Both the position numbers and the translations under genes were made by a program. From Blumeriella jaapii (lineage: Eukaryota; Ascomycota; Leotiomycetes; Helotiales; Drepanopezizaceae): a stretch of 64,000 nt of DNA. Under the pieces are notes generated by a model that saw only the letters and a program-made list of their open reading frames with translations, made no database searches and had not been told where the DNA came from. Shown here piece after piece: positions 23,652 through 36,333 of this stretch (its first letter is position 1; each line of letters starts with the position of its first letter). The DNA is taken from contig VWND01000095.1 in assembly GCA_009599575.1 (NCBI GenBank), positions 744,001-808,000 on the forward strand, given 5' to 3'.

Positions 23652-25676
23652 GATGAATGTTTGTTGTTTGAATATGTGTTTAGCAAGAAGGGTGGTGGGC
23701 TTCTCTCTTATCTTATGTATTGGTGCTCATCTGGCGACCATGTGCATCCGTCATCGTGCTCCACGTTCGTATGTAGCGTGCCTATACCAGGAGCATTTGA
23801 CATAAGAGCAAAGTGATGTCACTAAGCAGGAAGGATATACAGCAAGGACCCTTAAAAGTCAAAGCGTTTGCGTTTGACTCTGTCCATATGAATGCCCATT
23901 GTGCCCTGGCTTGGAGAGGATCTACTGCGGGGGCTCGGGAGGAAGAGGCTGGTCGGCATTTGTGGCTCGATGGCGCTTCATTTGGGTTGCTTCTAGTAAT
24001 TCCTCGGGTCAGGTTATAGATCGCCGAGGAGAAATTGACAAATTTACGGCCTGGGGCACCAATCACATGGAGACCGCGTCCGAGGCACAGTCGATCACTG
24101 ATTCAGGAACCTCAGTACCGCAGGCTAGCACATTCGTGGGGCAGGATTGGTGACGAGGTTGTGCAGTCAGCTTTCGTGAGCTGGAAGAATGGCGTGAAAG
24201 TGGCTCAAGAAGAGCATCCTCGACTCACGGCATCGCCGAAGAATCACATATGTTGCTGGGCTATTATGTTGCTGGGCTATGGCATCAACCGTACCTACTT
24301 CTTGGGGAGGCGGACAAGCAGAACCAACGTGCGTGATTAGCCTTCGATGTCAAGACGCATTGATCAAAAGAGAGTCTTTTCGTCCTGAATTTGGGCCAGG
24401 AACCAAAATCTCTAGGCCAACAGGATATGCGAAGAACTTGCATAGAGACACGATACGATGGCAAGCTCAACCCGGCTGGATTGCCCTCTTCCGAAGCCGC
24501 GTGAAGTGCCTGAACTACAGACGTTTCCAAACCGATCGCGATTGAGCAGTGATAGAGGCCGGTCCGTACCTCAGTGTTCACTGGTCACTGGCCAGCGATG
24601 ACTGATATCAAGCGGACCGCACCCTCGTCATCTCACCACCATCAGCAAACGCCTTCCGTTCACCAGTGACAAATCGGAAGTCGTCGTTCGCAGCGTGGCT
24701 AGGTAGAAGAGCCACTGATCTCATGCGGGGGAAGAGAAAAGGTCGCGGCAGGGCGGCTCAAGACGATGCTCGAACTACTGCATCAGCTCGGACGTCGTTC
24801 ATGTCGACGAGACGGAAGCGCCACTTTGGTCGTAAGCGCGCTGGCGCGGCGCTTGTGGTGGCATTGCATAGCACCAGTCCAGCATATCGACTGTGATACC
24901 GAGGACCATGCAGAAACGGCACCGAAGATCCTGTCGTCATATGAGAGCCTCTGGTACGGCGCGCTGCGAGCAATGTGATGGCTTAATCACACGGCGCAAG
25001 CCCAGGGGTCGATGCTGCCGTCGTTCCGTCTCAACCTCAACTGACGGCGCTAGTGCCGAGTCGGCACTGAGCATACTGTGCTGTAGCACAGGGCAGTGAG
25101 TTGATAAGATGGATCGTCAAAGCGTGGCGGAGAGGGAGGGTCAGGTACTGGACCGTACGTCTGATTCTCCCGCAGTTCACAACCCACGCTGAAGAAGGCA
25201 GAGAGCGTTTGGCGGCACTCTTGTTAGTGGACAATTCTTCACGCTTCATTCATATCAGTATGGAATTTTGGAAGTCAAGACAAACGTTGATACGGTAGAG
25301 TGTGACACTATAGCTGATGCTCTGCAAGCAATGACAAATGACTACCATTACAAAAATGGGATACAACGACAACTGTGGATACCATTACAGTAATGTGAGA
25401 CATATAGCCACAGTGAGATAGAATTCCAAAAGTGAAGCTGCAGAGAGCTGAAGACAGGTTCCCGACTTTCTGTTTGCCGGGACGTGTCCTTGCAGATCTG
25501 CGGATTCTGCACATACTGTACATAGTTTACTGTCCGGCTTACCCGTCTCCCCTCCTCCCGGGCCCCCGCCCTCGCCGCCCGTCTCCGAGCCGTGATGTAA
25601 CTCTAATCATGTCAAACGGCGTGGAATGGCGAGTCAATCCCTGGCCTGGTTGGTTCGGACCTCACGATCGTTTACT

Positions 25677-25712
25677 TTAGCGAGGGGGTTAGCGAGGGGT
25701 TAGCGAGGGGTT
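25677..25712. repeat. triple TTAGCGAGGGG direct repeat
   Basis: Three near-identical units (TTAGCGAGGGGG, TTAGCGAGGGG, TTAGCGAGGGG) lie head to tail. Related CTTAGCGAGAG and CTAAGCGAAGGG stretches occur at about 35336 and 16210, the latter in a different arrangement. They may be ends of small mobile elements, but no target duplication is visible. Confidence 0.6.
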
Positions 25713-26024
25713 TTTACACAGTCCCAGCAGGAGGCTGTAGGAACAGGCAAAGTCTAGAGCAAAATTTGTATTATTAGCAGCTTGCGGCTGTTTAAACCTG
25801 GAGCAGATCATCAACTGCTATCCCAACAATGGACGCCCCGAAGCAGTGCTCGGACCTTTGGCTCTGCAGCAATCGCGTTCTGATGAACGATTGTGAATTC
25901 CTAATTCGTGGAAATGCACGGGATGTTCTGTCCTCCCAGCGACACTGGGAAAGAAAAGATGATCTGACGAGCGTCATTGGGCTGGCTACTGTGCAAATGA
26001 TGAGATAGCTGGTGGCATAGCTGA

Positions 26025-26030
26025 TATAAA
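26025..26030 (+). promoter_or_regulatory. TATA-like box upstream of the aquaporin gene
   Basis: TATAAA lies 110 bp upstream of the aquaporin start codon, with C/T-rich and CAAC-rich sequence between, as expected for a fungal core promoter and leader. Position-based inference only. Confidence 0.4.
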
Positions 26031-26139
26031 GTCTCCTAGCTGTCCATCATATCCGACAACTCAGAACACAACAAGCAATTCGATAATCTCTTCACTATCC
26101 TATCAACTTCATCAAACTTTCCGGGTCGAGAATTTCGCC

Positions 26140-27872
26140 ATGAATTTCCCACGTTCAGTTTCCCAGAAGGACATCAAGGAGATGCGGAAAGACTCCGAGA
26201 CCCTCCCAAGGCAGAGCCTCGTTGACAGAAACTCCCGGTCCCCGCTACGAAAGCAAGAGCAATCGAAGCCCCAAACTCCTACCCCCAACCATGTGGCTCA
26301 AAAAGACTACGCCGAAAAGCAGGGCCACCGGTCCTCTTCGGACGAGGAGAGAGACATTTACGGCAGAATCATGAAACAGCAGCCTTCGTATGTTGCCCTG
26401 GGTGACCGCGATCCTCACCACCGCCGGCGACAAATACGAAAGAACTTGCTGCAGAAGCGCAGCAAGAAAGCTCCAGCGCTCCGTTGGACAAAGTTCATGC
26501 ACTCTGAGACGAAGAACAGTAAGTAGAGATCCCTGATAGTCTACCCTTCCGTTCATAGCGACCTTACTCATCCATCAAACAGATATCGTAGCGGTTATTG
26601 GGGAGTTCATCGGCACGACCACATTTCTCTTTTTCGCATTTGCCGGAACTCAACTGGCCAACATTGTCGCGAGCGATTCTTCGATAGTCTACGTAGATGG
26701 CGCGGAGGCAGGCTTCAACCCTGCCACGACGTTCTACATCTCGGTTGCCTTTGGGATGAGTTTGCTGGTCAACGCCTGGGTGTTCTTCCGTATCAGTGGT
26801 GGACTCTTCAACCCTGCCGTGAGTAACCTTACCTACTACAATCAGATAAGCTTGAAAGCTGACGAGCACAGGTTACCCTTGCCATTTGTCTTCTGGGAGG
26901 TATTAGTCCTCTCCGGGCCTGGCTGCTGTTCATCTCTCAGATGGGCGGCGCTTGCTTTTCTGCCTACTTGGTTCAAGTTATGTTTCCTACACCGTTCAGC
27001 GTTCAGACGGACCTTAGTTACGGTACCAGCCATGCTCAAGGCGTGTTCATTGAAGCTTTGTGCACTGCCATGCTTGTTTTCACCGTAAGTGCAAACTCAC
27101 TCCCTTCTCATCCGAGCCCACGCTAAACACTACAATAGATTATCATGCTGGCTGTCGAGAAACATCGCGCTACATTTATGGCCCCTATCCCCATCGGCAT
27201 GGCCCTCTTCATCAGCGAGTTATGCGCCGTCACCTTCACCGGTGGCTCCTTGAACCCCGCTCGCAGTTTCGGTCCTGCTGCTGTGCAACACCTCTTCCAC
27301 AGTTCGCACTGGGTTTACTGGGTCGGGCCTTTCATTGGTACTATTCTCGCCGTTGCATGTTACAAACTCTTCAAGTTCCTCGAGTATGAGTTGGTGAACC
27401 CCGGTCAGGATGGTACGTGCCCCACTTCACTTCTACACCATTGTGTCCAGGCTAACCCTAGTCTCCAGGTGATGTCGAGAACGACCCAACTCAGAACCCA
27501 GAGCACTCGATTGCGCAAGTCGTTGAAGAGCGCCAAGCTGAGGTTGAGGAGATTCGAGTCATCGAGCAGAATGGTGGATTCAACGCTTTCGACGCTAGCA
27601 CCCCTCGCCAAAGCGTTCTCGGCCCTGAAGGTGTCGTCGGCATGGCCATTGATGGTGTGAGAGAGGGCGACGAAGTCCATCTCAAGCGAGTCCGTAGTGG
27701 CGAGCCTGACCTCGAGGCTGGGTTCCCCGCGCATGAGGGCATGGAGGAGGCAGTTGACACGGCCGGAAAATTCTCGCTCGGGAACATCTTGAATACTTTC
27801 AAGGGCAAGAGCACGAAGAGCAACAACAGCAACAAGGCTATGTCTGACAGCTCATCCAAGACCTTGTCATGA
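26140..27872 (+). CDS. aquaporin (major intrinsic protein family)
   Basis: Five exons: 26140-26518, 26583-26818, 26872-27084, 27139-27412 and 27469-27872, about 501 residues, frame intact. It is a membrane water channel, possibly passing small neutral solutes. A polar cytosolic N-terminus of about 126 residues precedes the channel. Helix 1 follows (VIGEFIGTTTFLFFAFAGT). The first NPA box (GGLFNPAVTLA) is at about 203-205, split from VTLA by an intron. The second (GGSLNPARSFGP) is at about 315-317. Arg after the second NPA is the selectivity-filter Arg. The residues around both boxes match orthodox fungal aquaporins rather than aquaglyceroporins, which usually have an Asp after the second NPAR. 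The C-terminal tail of about 130 residues is charged and Ser-rich, a likely regulatory extension. Confidence 0.93.
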
Positions 27873-30800
27873 TAAGCTGCGAGGAGCACAGCACTCGTGG
27901 ATTTGTGGGGGACTCTGTAGGCAAGGATCACAGTACTTGCCGGATAGTGGAGTTTGGTCGTCTGTCTCTTCCCGATCATAAGATCCATACTTTAGCGAAT
28001 GTTCATATGTCATGTCGTTACTATGCGGTACTTAACGCGTATACGAATAATTTAATGAAAAATCTAATCTTCATGAATACATCTTTTCTGCAGACATATC
28101 AAAGCAGTACCGAGTCGTTTGTTTACGCCAAGCATCTTGTTCTACAGCAGTCGTCCTTCAAGCTTCGCCAAGCCAATGTCAACAACAGTGGCTAACCGAG
28201 TCTTGGCTTTCATTCTCAGAAATCTGCCTCAGATCCGTCTCTCAAATAACAATGCCGGCAGTTCCTGCATTTCCCTAGTGGCACTCATATCCATGCACGT
28301 ACCTAACGAGCTTTGCATGTTTGCCTGCTTTATCGATCGTTTGCACGCCCCTTTGAATCCAGCCGAGGTTGGTTGGTGGCGATCTTCAACGCCCACCACC
28401 ACTAGAGAGGGCTTCATGTTCGTCATTAATTCTCCGTGTCGTATGGGGTCAGCTTCCGGTGCGAACGTTGGTCCTGTACACTGTATATTCTGCCCCCTTT
28501 CTCTATGAACACCATGAGATCGGGCCAAAGTTTATGATTGAGGCTCCAAACTCCCCAGGAGTTCATGCTCGTCATTAATCCTCCGCCCTTGTCAAATGTC
28601 TTGCTTCCTTCATCTATCTAAGAGCAGATCGCGGCGAGCGTAAATCAAAGGAAGCACTGTAATTAAATTCGAGAATTCTCTGGAGGTGAAGCGCAACCGG
28701 AGCGCGCGATCGATGTCGAGATACGTTGCCGATTCCAAAAAGGGTTCATCCCGATCTAGATTTAGACTTTCCATCGTGGGATCCGGGAGTAACGGTCTCA
28801 CGGTAGCTAGAGCCATCCTGGGAGACGATCCCCAAGAAAAATCCAAGCAAGCACTAGGGATTTCGCGCTGCAGTGGTCATAGCATCCCGATCGCCCCCGG
28901 CTTCCCGTCTCTGGCTCGAACGAGAGGGGGTGGATGCGGCCAATAAGAGGAATGCGATATACACACTCTCTTGCTTGATTTTCTCACGGCGGCCAGATGG
29001 TACCGTATGAGGCAACGCCGCCGTCGCTGGGACGGAAGCTTGAACCGCCCAGCGCAGGGCTAGAGCATATGCGATCGAGAATTTGAAGGGATTGAGACAT
29101 GCGGAGGCTGTGTCAGCCATTTTGCAGCACCTCTGTTATGTCCCACATGTAGAGTTCTGGCATTAGAGTATGTTTCGTAAGGTCGTCGAAGCGATATTGT
29201 ACAATGGGGCAAGGAGTGGGGCAAGGAGCCTAACTCTGTGCTTTTTGTAAGAGTTTAATAGCAGGATGGGGTATGCTCTATGTATGCAGGGTAAGTTTCC
29301 ACGAGACTAATGAAATTCACCGAGGTCCAGACTCCAAATTATTTCCGAGCACGGCGAGAGAAAAGAGCTAGATCAGCTAGCGCTCCTACGAAGAGTTTCA
29401 GTCGAGGGTAATCTGGACAGTCGCTTCTCTTACGAATGATGGTTCATCGTCATTCCCATCTGTCCTTTTCCTACCCAAAAAACATTCATCCCCTGAGAAA
29501 AGATTGCGGTCGTAAATATTGCAGCTAAAAGGTTTGCAAGTATCCGACAGGGTCCGGATCTTCCGCTACACTGATATTACCTGCCAATTCCGCTCAAGAT
29601 AACTCGGAAGAGTCCGAGCTGATATGCTATTTCTTCTCTGATTTCTCTGTGTCCTTGAAGAGCTAGACTCCCTACAGCGCAATCGGTGTTTCGGAGCATG
29701 TAAGGCCAATCCAGAGCGTCAAAGGCTTCGTCTTAAGCGGCACGACCGCTCCTGGTGTAACGGACGCTAGAATCCGGTCAGAAGTAGGGAAGATAGCGCT
29801 GTTGAAAACTTGCAGAGCTACGTGGGAAACAAGCCTATCCTGCGCAAAGTAGCAGACAACCAGCTAACATTGTCAAAGTAACGTTGCAAGTTCAGCGCGC
29901 CGATCGAGTCTAAATAGTAGCATAAATAAAAACGTGGCAAAGAGCCACCGTGATAAGTGACGACGCTGAAGAGCGGCATTGAGATTAAAAGGCATAGAAG
30001 GGATATAGGTCTGCACAGGACCAGTACAACGTTCAAACGAGATCCGTGACGGAATTCCTGTACGTTGATCTACTGTACCTTATCAAGGTCAGGCCGATGC
30101 TGACTTCTCAATCGCAGGTATATGTGAATGGTTATCAAAGCCAGATCGTCAATCGACAGATTGGGCTGTAGGTATCCTAAAGACGTCCATGACGAAATTG
30201 GCAATTTCAAGAAAAAGGAAAGCGCAGAGAATATCACAGGTAGATCATATCTCAAAATGTAGCGCACGCTGTGTCATCTCTTTAAGCTAAGAGTGAAGTC
30301 CCTTGTGAACACCACAATATGAAAAGTTCGGAAGTGATATGGGTTGTACATGGTAAAAGAAACAAATGACGACCTTCCAAGGCATGAGTTTACCAAATCA
30401 AATGAAGGGCCTTCAATTTGCTTTCTGTAAAACGTAGTTTCTATGTATATCAACGCTACTTGCGAATAAGTGGTGGTACCGAGGAATTAGGTACCATCTC
30501 AAACGTGGCGATTTCGGAGCGATCATCTCACATCAGACCAAACGAAATCATAGGTTCAGCTAAACATAACCCTCCAATTGGCAATGAAGCTGATGCTGTG
30601 CAACACAACATGCAAGAGTACTGTGGCTGCCCTGCAGCTTACAGACTTGCCAGTCTTAGCCCAGCTGGACATCAATCTTGGTCGAGATTAAGTGACTCTA
30701 CACTCCTGGCCTAATCCGAATCTCTTGAAGACCAAATTCTTATCCAACGATAAATCCTCAGTCAAATTAAACAAATCAAGAAATAATTTCGCGAAATGTT

Positions 30801-31191
30801 CGCCTTGCTGCGAAACCCCGTAACTTGCGGTTTCTGTCCTTGCTATCGAATATATCTACACATTAATTTCAGCTACCAACATGACCACATGATGGAGTCT
30901 TCTAAGCTGAAGGTCGAGGATGACATGCCACAGTAAGCCTCTGATGAGCCCACACACCTCAGGTGCTTTATTGCCTTGGAACAATGCCATTCTTAGCCAA
31001 CCACTTTCTGTGACTCGATGCAAGCAACGGGGGTGGACTACCTATGCAGTGATCTTACCCTTGACGCCGCCAGCAGCCTCTGTGGCTGCACACACAGGTA
31101 TATATGAGAATAGGTATGTACGAGTCTCCAATGCTCTTTCGATTGTACCTTGCGCGCAAAGAAGAAACAGCTATTTTCAGTTGCCGAAAAC
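27873..31191. other. gene-poor region, possibly with decayed DNA
   Basis: About 3.3 kb with no supported gene. A 25-bp imperfect direct repeat (TTCATG(T/C)TCGTCATTAAT(T/C)CTCCG) occurs at about 28413-28437 and 28561-28583. The remaining open frames are short and domain-free. A TATATA stretch at 31099-31104 probably belongs to the promoter of the next gene. Confidence 0.5.
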
Positions 31192-33054
31192 ATGTTAACT
31201 TATCGATTACGTGAAGCAAGGCTTGCCTTGTTCATTTTTATCGCTTTGTCTATCCGATTGGGAGAATGCACACCCTCGTGTCGATATATCCCCGGTGACT
31301 CGGGTTGGCCCTCGCAGCAGAAATGGGACAAGTTGAATGCGACTGTAGGAGGAAGGTTGATTGCCACAAAGCCCATAGCTTCGGTTTGCCACGATCCAGG
31401 CTACAACGCAGCGTTATGTTCGACTTTGAAAGAAGAATGGGACACCCCATTGCCCCAGTAAGTGCATTCCCCGAGGATTTCTCTTCGAAGGCGATTTGAT
31501 GGCGTCGCTAACACGGGTCGAGTATTCGGGCTCCTGCCGACATCGTGACTGCACTTTTTCAAAACGAGAGCTGCGTTCCCTTCACGCCCGTTTCCAAAGC
31601 ATGTACGCTGGGGAACTATGTCAGCTTCTCGATTAACGTGACAGGGGCACAGGATGTGGTTGCCGGACTGAAATTTGCCAGGAACAATAATATTCGGTTG
31701 GTGATAAAGAACACTGGACATGAGTAAGTCCCGCCAACATCTCTCACGTTAATGTCAGATATCTAACGGTAGAGATAGCTACCTGGGCAAGTCAACTGGC
31801 AAAGGAGGTCTCGCATTGTGGATGCATAACCTCAACTCCATGGATGTCATTGAAAAATTCAAGTCTCCGCATTACGCCGGACCAGCATTGAAACTGGGTG
31901 CCGGTGTTATCGCGGCAGATGCGTATCTGGCTGCTCATAACAAGGGGTACCGTGTCGTTGGCGGCAGTTGCCCTACCGTTGGGCTTGCGGGAGGCTATAC
32001 GCAAGGTGGTGGACACTCCAGTCTCAGCGGGCTGTATGGGCTCGGGGCAGACAATGTACTCGAATGGGAGATCGTGACGGCAGATGGGCATCACCTTGTA
32101 GCTACACCAACGGAGCACAAGGACCTCTTTTGGGCACTGAGTGGCGGTGGGGGTGGCACCTTCGGCGTTGTGCTATCCATGACAACTCGACTGCATCCGG
32201 ATGGCCCAATCGGAGGTGGACTGCTGGTCCTGAACATAACCCAGACAGGACCAAAGATATACTGGGATACAGTTGACCTTTTTCATGCCAGCTTACCTGC
32301 CATCGTCGACACTGGAGCCACGGTTTCGTATCAGATATCGAATAGTCTATTCATAATCGGCGCCGTTGCGGCACCGAACCGCACCGCAGAAGAAGTCACG
32401 GCTCTACTGTCTCCGGTTTTGACAAGCTTGAAGGTGAAAGCTGCGCCGTATCTTTGGATTCCTAGCCATTTCGACAACTACTATGATTGGTTCTCAGCAG
32501 CATTTGGACCTCTACCAGTAGGAATATTCCCGGTCGGCGGACTAACCACCAGTCGTCTTTTCCCAAGAAAGGCTCTTGCTAGCCAGCCAAAAGCCGTCAA
32601 CGAAGCACTTCGCAATACTGTCAACAGTGGAATCTTTCGCATGGCATGTGTTGGACTCAAAGTGAACACTGCCATTTCGCCATCCATGAGCAGTCAAGTA
32701 CCTGCCAATGCAGTACATCCCGCCTGGCGTGAGGCCTTGATGCACTGCATCGTCCTTGCAGATTGGGATTGGACGATTCCGTACAGCGAGATGGCGGCAC
32801 GCGAAACCGAGTTGACAGACACCATCGTACCAGCGCTAGAAGCAGTAACTCCAGGCTCTGGAACTTACCTGAACGAGGCCAACTTCCTGCAACCTCGTTG
32901 GCAGTACGAATTTTATGGTTCGAACTACCCTCGATTGCTGGAGATCAAGAAACGCTATGATCCAGAATATGTCTTCTACGCAAGGACTGCCGTAGGGAGC
33001 GAGGCTTGGGCAGCGGATGACCACGGTCGCTTGTGCCGGGGGAAAGGAGTATAG
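31192..33054 (+). CDS. secreted FAD-linked oxidoreductase, BBE-like
   Basis: Three exons: 31192-31457, 31523-31723 and 31779-33054, 580 residues. The N-terminus (RLALFIFIALSIRLGEC) is a signal peptide. The FAD-binding (PCMH-type) domain includes NTGHDYLGKSTGKGG; its His (about 155) is the usual 8-alpha FAD attachment residue. GGSCPTVGLAGGY follows, whose Cys (about 220) sits where the second covalent link lies in berberine-bridge-type and glucooligosaccharide oxidases. The C-terminal FNQYYDW-like region and the ending WQYEFYGSNYPRLLEIKKRYDPEYVFYARTAVGSE are the BBE C-terminal motif, though the usual NY-PD-..W is slightly changed. Choosing the acceptor at 31778 restores GHD. Substrates in this family are sugars or secondary metabolites; the substrate here is unknown. 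It sits next to a decayed hydrolase and a dioxygenase. Confidence 0.9.
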
Positions 33055-33926
33055 CGAGGAAAATGCGTGAGGGTGCCGAAGGTAAACATGATAAATGGCT
33101 CGGCTATTTCAGGGGCCGGATTTGGCTCCAAGACGCCGATGTATAATTCGGATGGCCAATTTGATAATTCGTATAGTTGAAAATGTATGACTTGTCGCAA
33201 TTGATGGACAAAGCCGAGCTCGCAGGTCTGCTTTGGCATTGCACATGTCCTTGATGTTTGAATCTGTTCTCGTGAGTCATGAGTCCCATTGGCGTGGTGC
33301 ATGCGCCGGTTTGAGACATCTAATTTAGTATGGGTGTTACATTTGAGGGTTTATATAATTCCTATCCTAAAGCGCCTTGGGAACGATATGTACATACAGT
33401 AATGTACAGTACTGTACCTACAGTACAGTACATACTCTTAGCGCGAAGCGCCGGAGTCTTGGTCCTACACGTGATACACACGTGCCGAATCGATCTTCAC
33501 ATTTCCCTTACGTTACCTCCAGCCAGCATCAAGTCACGTCTATACGAGCACGGTTTGAAAAGACAGACGACAAGTAGCAGGAGGACAGCGTCACTGTATT
33601 CAGTAGTAAGATTTATTTTTCTTAAATTTTTATTCATTTTCAGGCTTTTGAGAACGACTTTAGCTTGACGAGAAGCAGGCAAGCTGAGGGAGAGAAAGAA
33701 TACAGAAGTCTTAACGCTAGATCCTTGTTATCTCCATCGGTGCGCAATTAATAAATTGATGCTTATCCTGTGCAGGCGAATGAATCTGTTCCGACAAAGT
33801 CTTGCTAATTCCTGCAAAGGACTTCACAGTGGGTACGAAAATTCAAGATTTGGCGAGATCTCCATCTGGACAGCGGACATTAGAGCTGTGTTGCCACAGA
33901 TATCTAATGTATGAATCAGAAGGGCA
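33055..33926. other. intergenic, 3' of the FAD oxidoreductase
   Basis: No gene seen. A cluster of TACTGTAC/TACAGTAC motifs lies at about 33390-33436, and a T/A-rich stretch near 33605-33640. Confidence 0.5.
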
Positions 33927-34790
33927 CTAAGTTGGTATTCTCCAGTCCCCAAAGGTCTGACAGCTAAGCCACTTAAGAAGCGCAGCGTTGAATTTTTCCG
34001 GCTGCTGGATTTGTGATGCATGACCAAGATCTTCGAACATCACTAAGTTAGCATTTGGGATGGCGGCTGCCATTCAGGCCCCAGAACATGACAATACCCA
34101 AGCTTCGCCTGAGGACCCGGAGACGACCACTGCTTCCCAATAGCCGTATTACCTTTATCACCAACCAGAAGCAGCATCTTGGGCTTCAAGAGCCGGAAAT
34201 CAAAGACAACTGGCTGGGTGAGTATCATGTCGACGATCTGGACCTGGTTGTAAGTAACTTCGTCTGCTCTCTTGCCTGTCTACACGTCGAGCAGCATGTT
34301 GACCCAGGCGCCAAAGCCCGGGTCCCCGGTACCAGCATAGTACGTTGCTTGTTCGTGTCCCGGACCGATCCATAAGTGCTAAACTTCTCCGTTGTCCAAG
34401 TCATACCGATATCAACGCAAGGTACACCAAGAGCTCCAGACCAGTCGTATTTGTCAAAACAAGCACTTCTAATTTCTCAGGATACAAGAGTGGGTGTGTT
34501 ATAGCTAACATGTCCAAATACCATTGCCTTCGATACGCCGAGTTGCGCGAGCAGTCGATAGGTGTTCGATGTGAGTTGCTGCAAAATGATTGATATCTAT
34601 CCGGTGTTTGCTATCTACAGAACCCACCTGCACGGGCAGTACTACGCGCTAACCGGCTTCATTGCTGCTCCGGGAGTGGTGGCCAACTGTTGCATTTTGA
34701 CGGCCTTATCGATGAGGATATTCTGGATCGCCTGCGAGCAGAGTCCCAAGCTCGGGGGGCGGTTATGATAGACACCCCGAAGTCTTGCTT
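33927..34790 (-). pseudogene. decayed alpha/beta-hydrolase gene
   Basis: Read from right to left on the minus strand, pieces of one alpha/beta-hydrolase appear in the right order but in different frames with stops. First EAG-stop-RVVLPVQVG (expected EAGYRVV.PDQ). Then TPDRYQSF, and after a shift QQLTSNTYRLLAQLGVSKAMVFGH (nucleophile-elbow region, Ser lost). Then YPEKLEVLVLTNTTGLE, QPVVFDFRLLKPKMLLLVGDKGNTAIGKQW, and last MFEDLGHASQIQQPEKFNAALLKWLS, with the catalytic His region retained. At least two frameshifts and two stops are needed. The N-terminus is too worn to place. It is a relic, probably non-functional, lying between the FAD oxidoreductase and the dioxygenase gene. Confidence 0.75.
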
Positions 34791-35563
34791 CAAGCTCTGG
34801 GAGCGCTAAGTTATGTGAATCCATAGAAACGAGACAGCCGCGAAAGCAACAGCAACCACACCACCGACTGTGACGATTTGGAGCTGGGAAATTCGCATCT
34901 GCTGGACTTCGTGCCCGGAGATGGAGATTGCGGCGTTGTTTATGGTGGCGACGGGTTGTGTAACTGGCAATTGTTAAGAGAGAGTTGCAAGATGATTCAT
35001 GCGTGGGAAACAACCTAGAAGGTGACATATGAGCCGAAAGAAGGATATGAGATGAAGGAAGCGGTCGCAGTTCCATAATGACAATTGACATATAGTAATA
35101 TGTGCGGGCGCAGAAGAAGCCATCGACGTCGTTTGATCATAGCAAGCTCGGATCGTGCAAAAGAAACATTTCTCCGTATGAAGCCAAACTCAGCTTCAGT
35201 TTCGCAATCCTATATTGTTATTAAAGAATGCAAACTACGCTTCATTCTTTGGAAGTGTATTTCACGACATTGTGTTGTCGTAAAGGCTTGCTTAGAAAAA
35301 ACCATACAAAGATCGCTAATTAAGGGGGGGGGGGGCTTAGCGAGAGACTTAGTGCTTAAGCGAAGCTCTCTTTAAGAAAGACCACACGCAATTCCCCTAC
35401 GCAAATAGCCGGCCTTCCAGTTTACCTACTGTACTGTACAGTGTGTATGTGTTCTGGTCTGTTCTGTTCTGCTCGGGGCTCGTTCGGATTTGCTGAAGGT
35501 ATTAGCGCCAGACCACCCCGCAATCCGCTCTGCAGTGTCTTGATTTAAAAACAAATCGTCCTT
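34791..35563. other. intergenic, upstream of the dioxygenase gene
   Basis: No gene seen. A minus-strand hydrophobic frame (VTVGGVVAVAFAAVSFLW) near 34830-34890 may be another worn fragment. A G12 run (35324-35335) is followed by CTTAGCGAGAG, and TACTGTACAG motifs lie near 35428-35442. Confidence 0.4.
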
Positions 35564-36291
35564 ATGGTTGTGGCTAACAGAAGTATAACATTTGGTAATG
35601 AACATGCGTGCTGCTCCCATACTCGAGTTTCTACTCATGCTTCATGCTCCGCTCTCCAATCTTTTGATTTCGATCAAGATTCCGGTCTCTCCTTGTCTCG
35701 ACCCCAGTCTCTGCGGCCGTTGCGACAATGGTACATCGCTCTCACTTCGCGGGATTCCAAGCTAACCACCCACTCTTTACCACAGTCCAATGCCCACCGG
35801 ACCTCGATCCACGATCGCGTCCAGTTAGGAGTGGGCACCACCTTTCTACCTGGTCCCAAAGACCACGCCATCGGCCCTCTGATCGATCAAGTGCTCGCTC
35901 ACGGCTACGTGATTCTCCCAACCCTCTTCACACGCTCCCAAGTCGCCCGTGCCAACTCGGAGCTGGGCCGGCTCGAAGCGCTGACCTCGTCGGGGCCCGC
36001 CTCCCGCGGTGGGCGCACCGCGTTCGGGGGCTTCCACACGAAGAGAAGATACGCGCTGTGCGACAAAAGCCGCGCCTTCGACTGCTTCCCGATCCACGAG
36101 ACGGTGCTGAAGCTGAACGATTACTTTCTGCAGCCGAAGTATCTTCTGACGAGGTACCACACGGTCAACGTCGAGCCGGGGGCGCGGGAACAGGAAATCC
36201 ACACGGACGACGGTCTGGTTGGGTTGCCGAGGCCGAGGCCATTGATGGGAATCGTAGGTTGAGATGTTTGTTGCATTTGCGTTTCTCTTTG

Positions 36292-36333
<42 letters not shown>

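Larger units (their letters stand above)
23652..26139. other. intergenic region, no supported gene
   Basis: About 2.5 kb. The left end is the probable promoter of the disordered-protein gene, the right end that of the aquaporin. Features seen: a 15-bp tandem duplication (GTTGCTGGGCTAT type) near 24250-24285, and three copies of a TTAGCGAGGGG unit at about 25677-25712. Open frames lack domains. Confidence 0.5.

Noticed and set aside
34617..34809. Plus-strand 56-codon frame (ending DTPKSCFKLWER) preceded by a good-looking GTGAGT...CTACAG intron
   Set aside because: The opposite strand carries ordered alpha/beta-hydrolase motifs over the same bases, so the plus frame is most simply an antisense by-product of the decayed gene.
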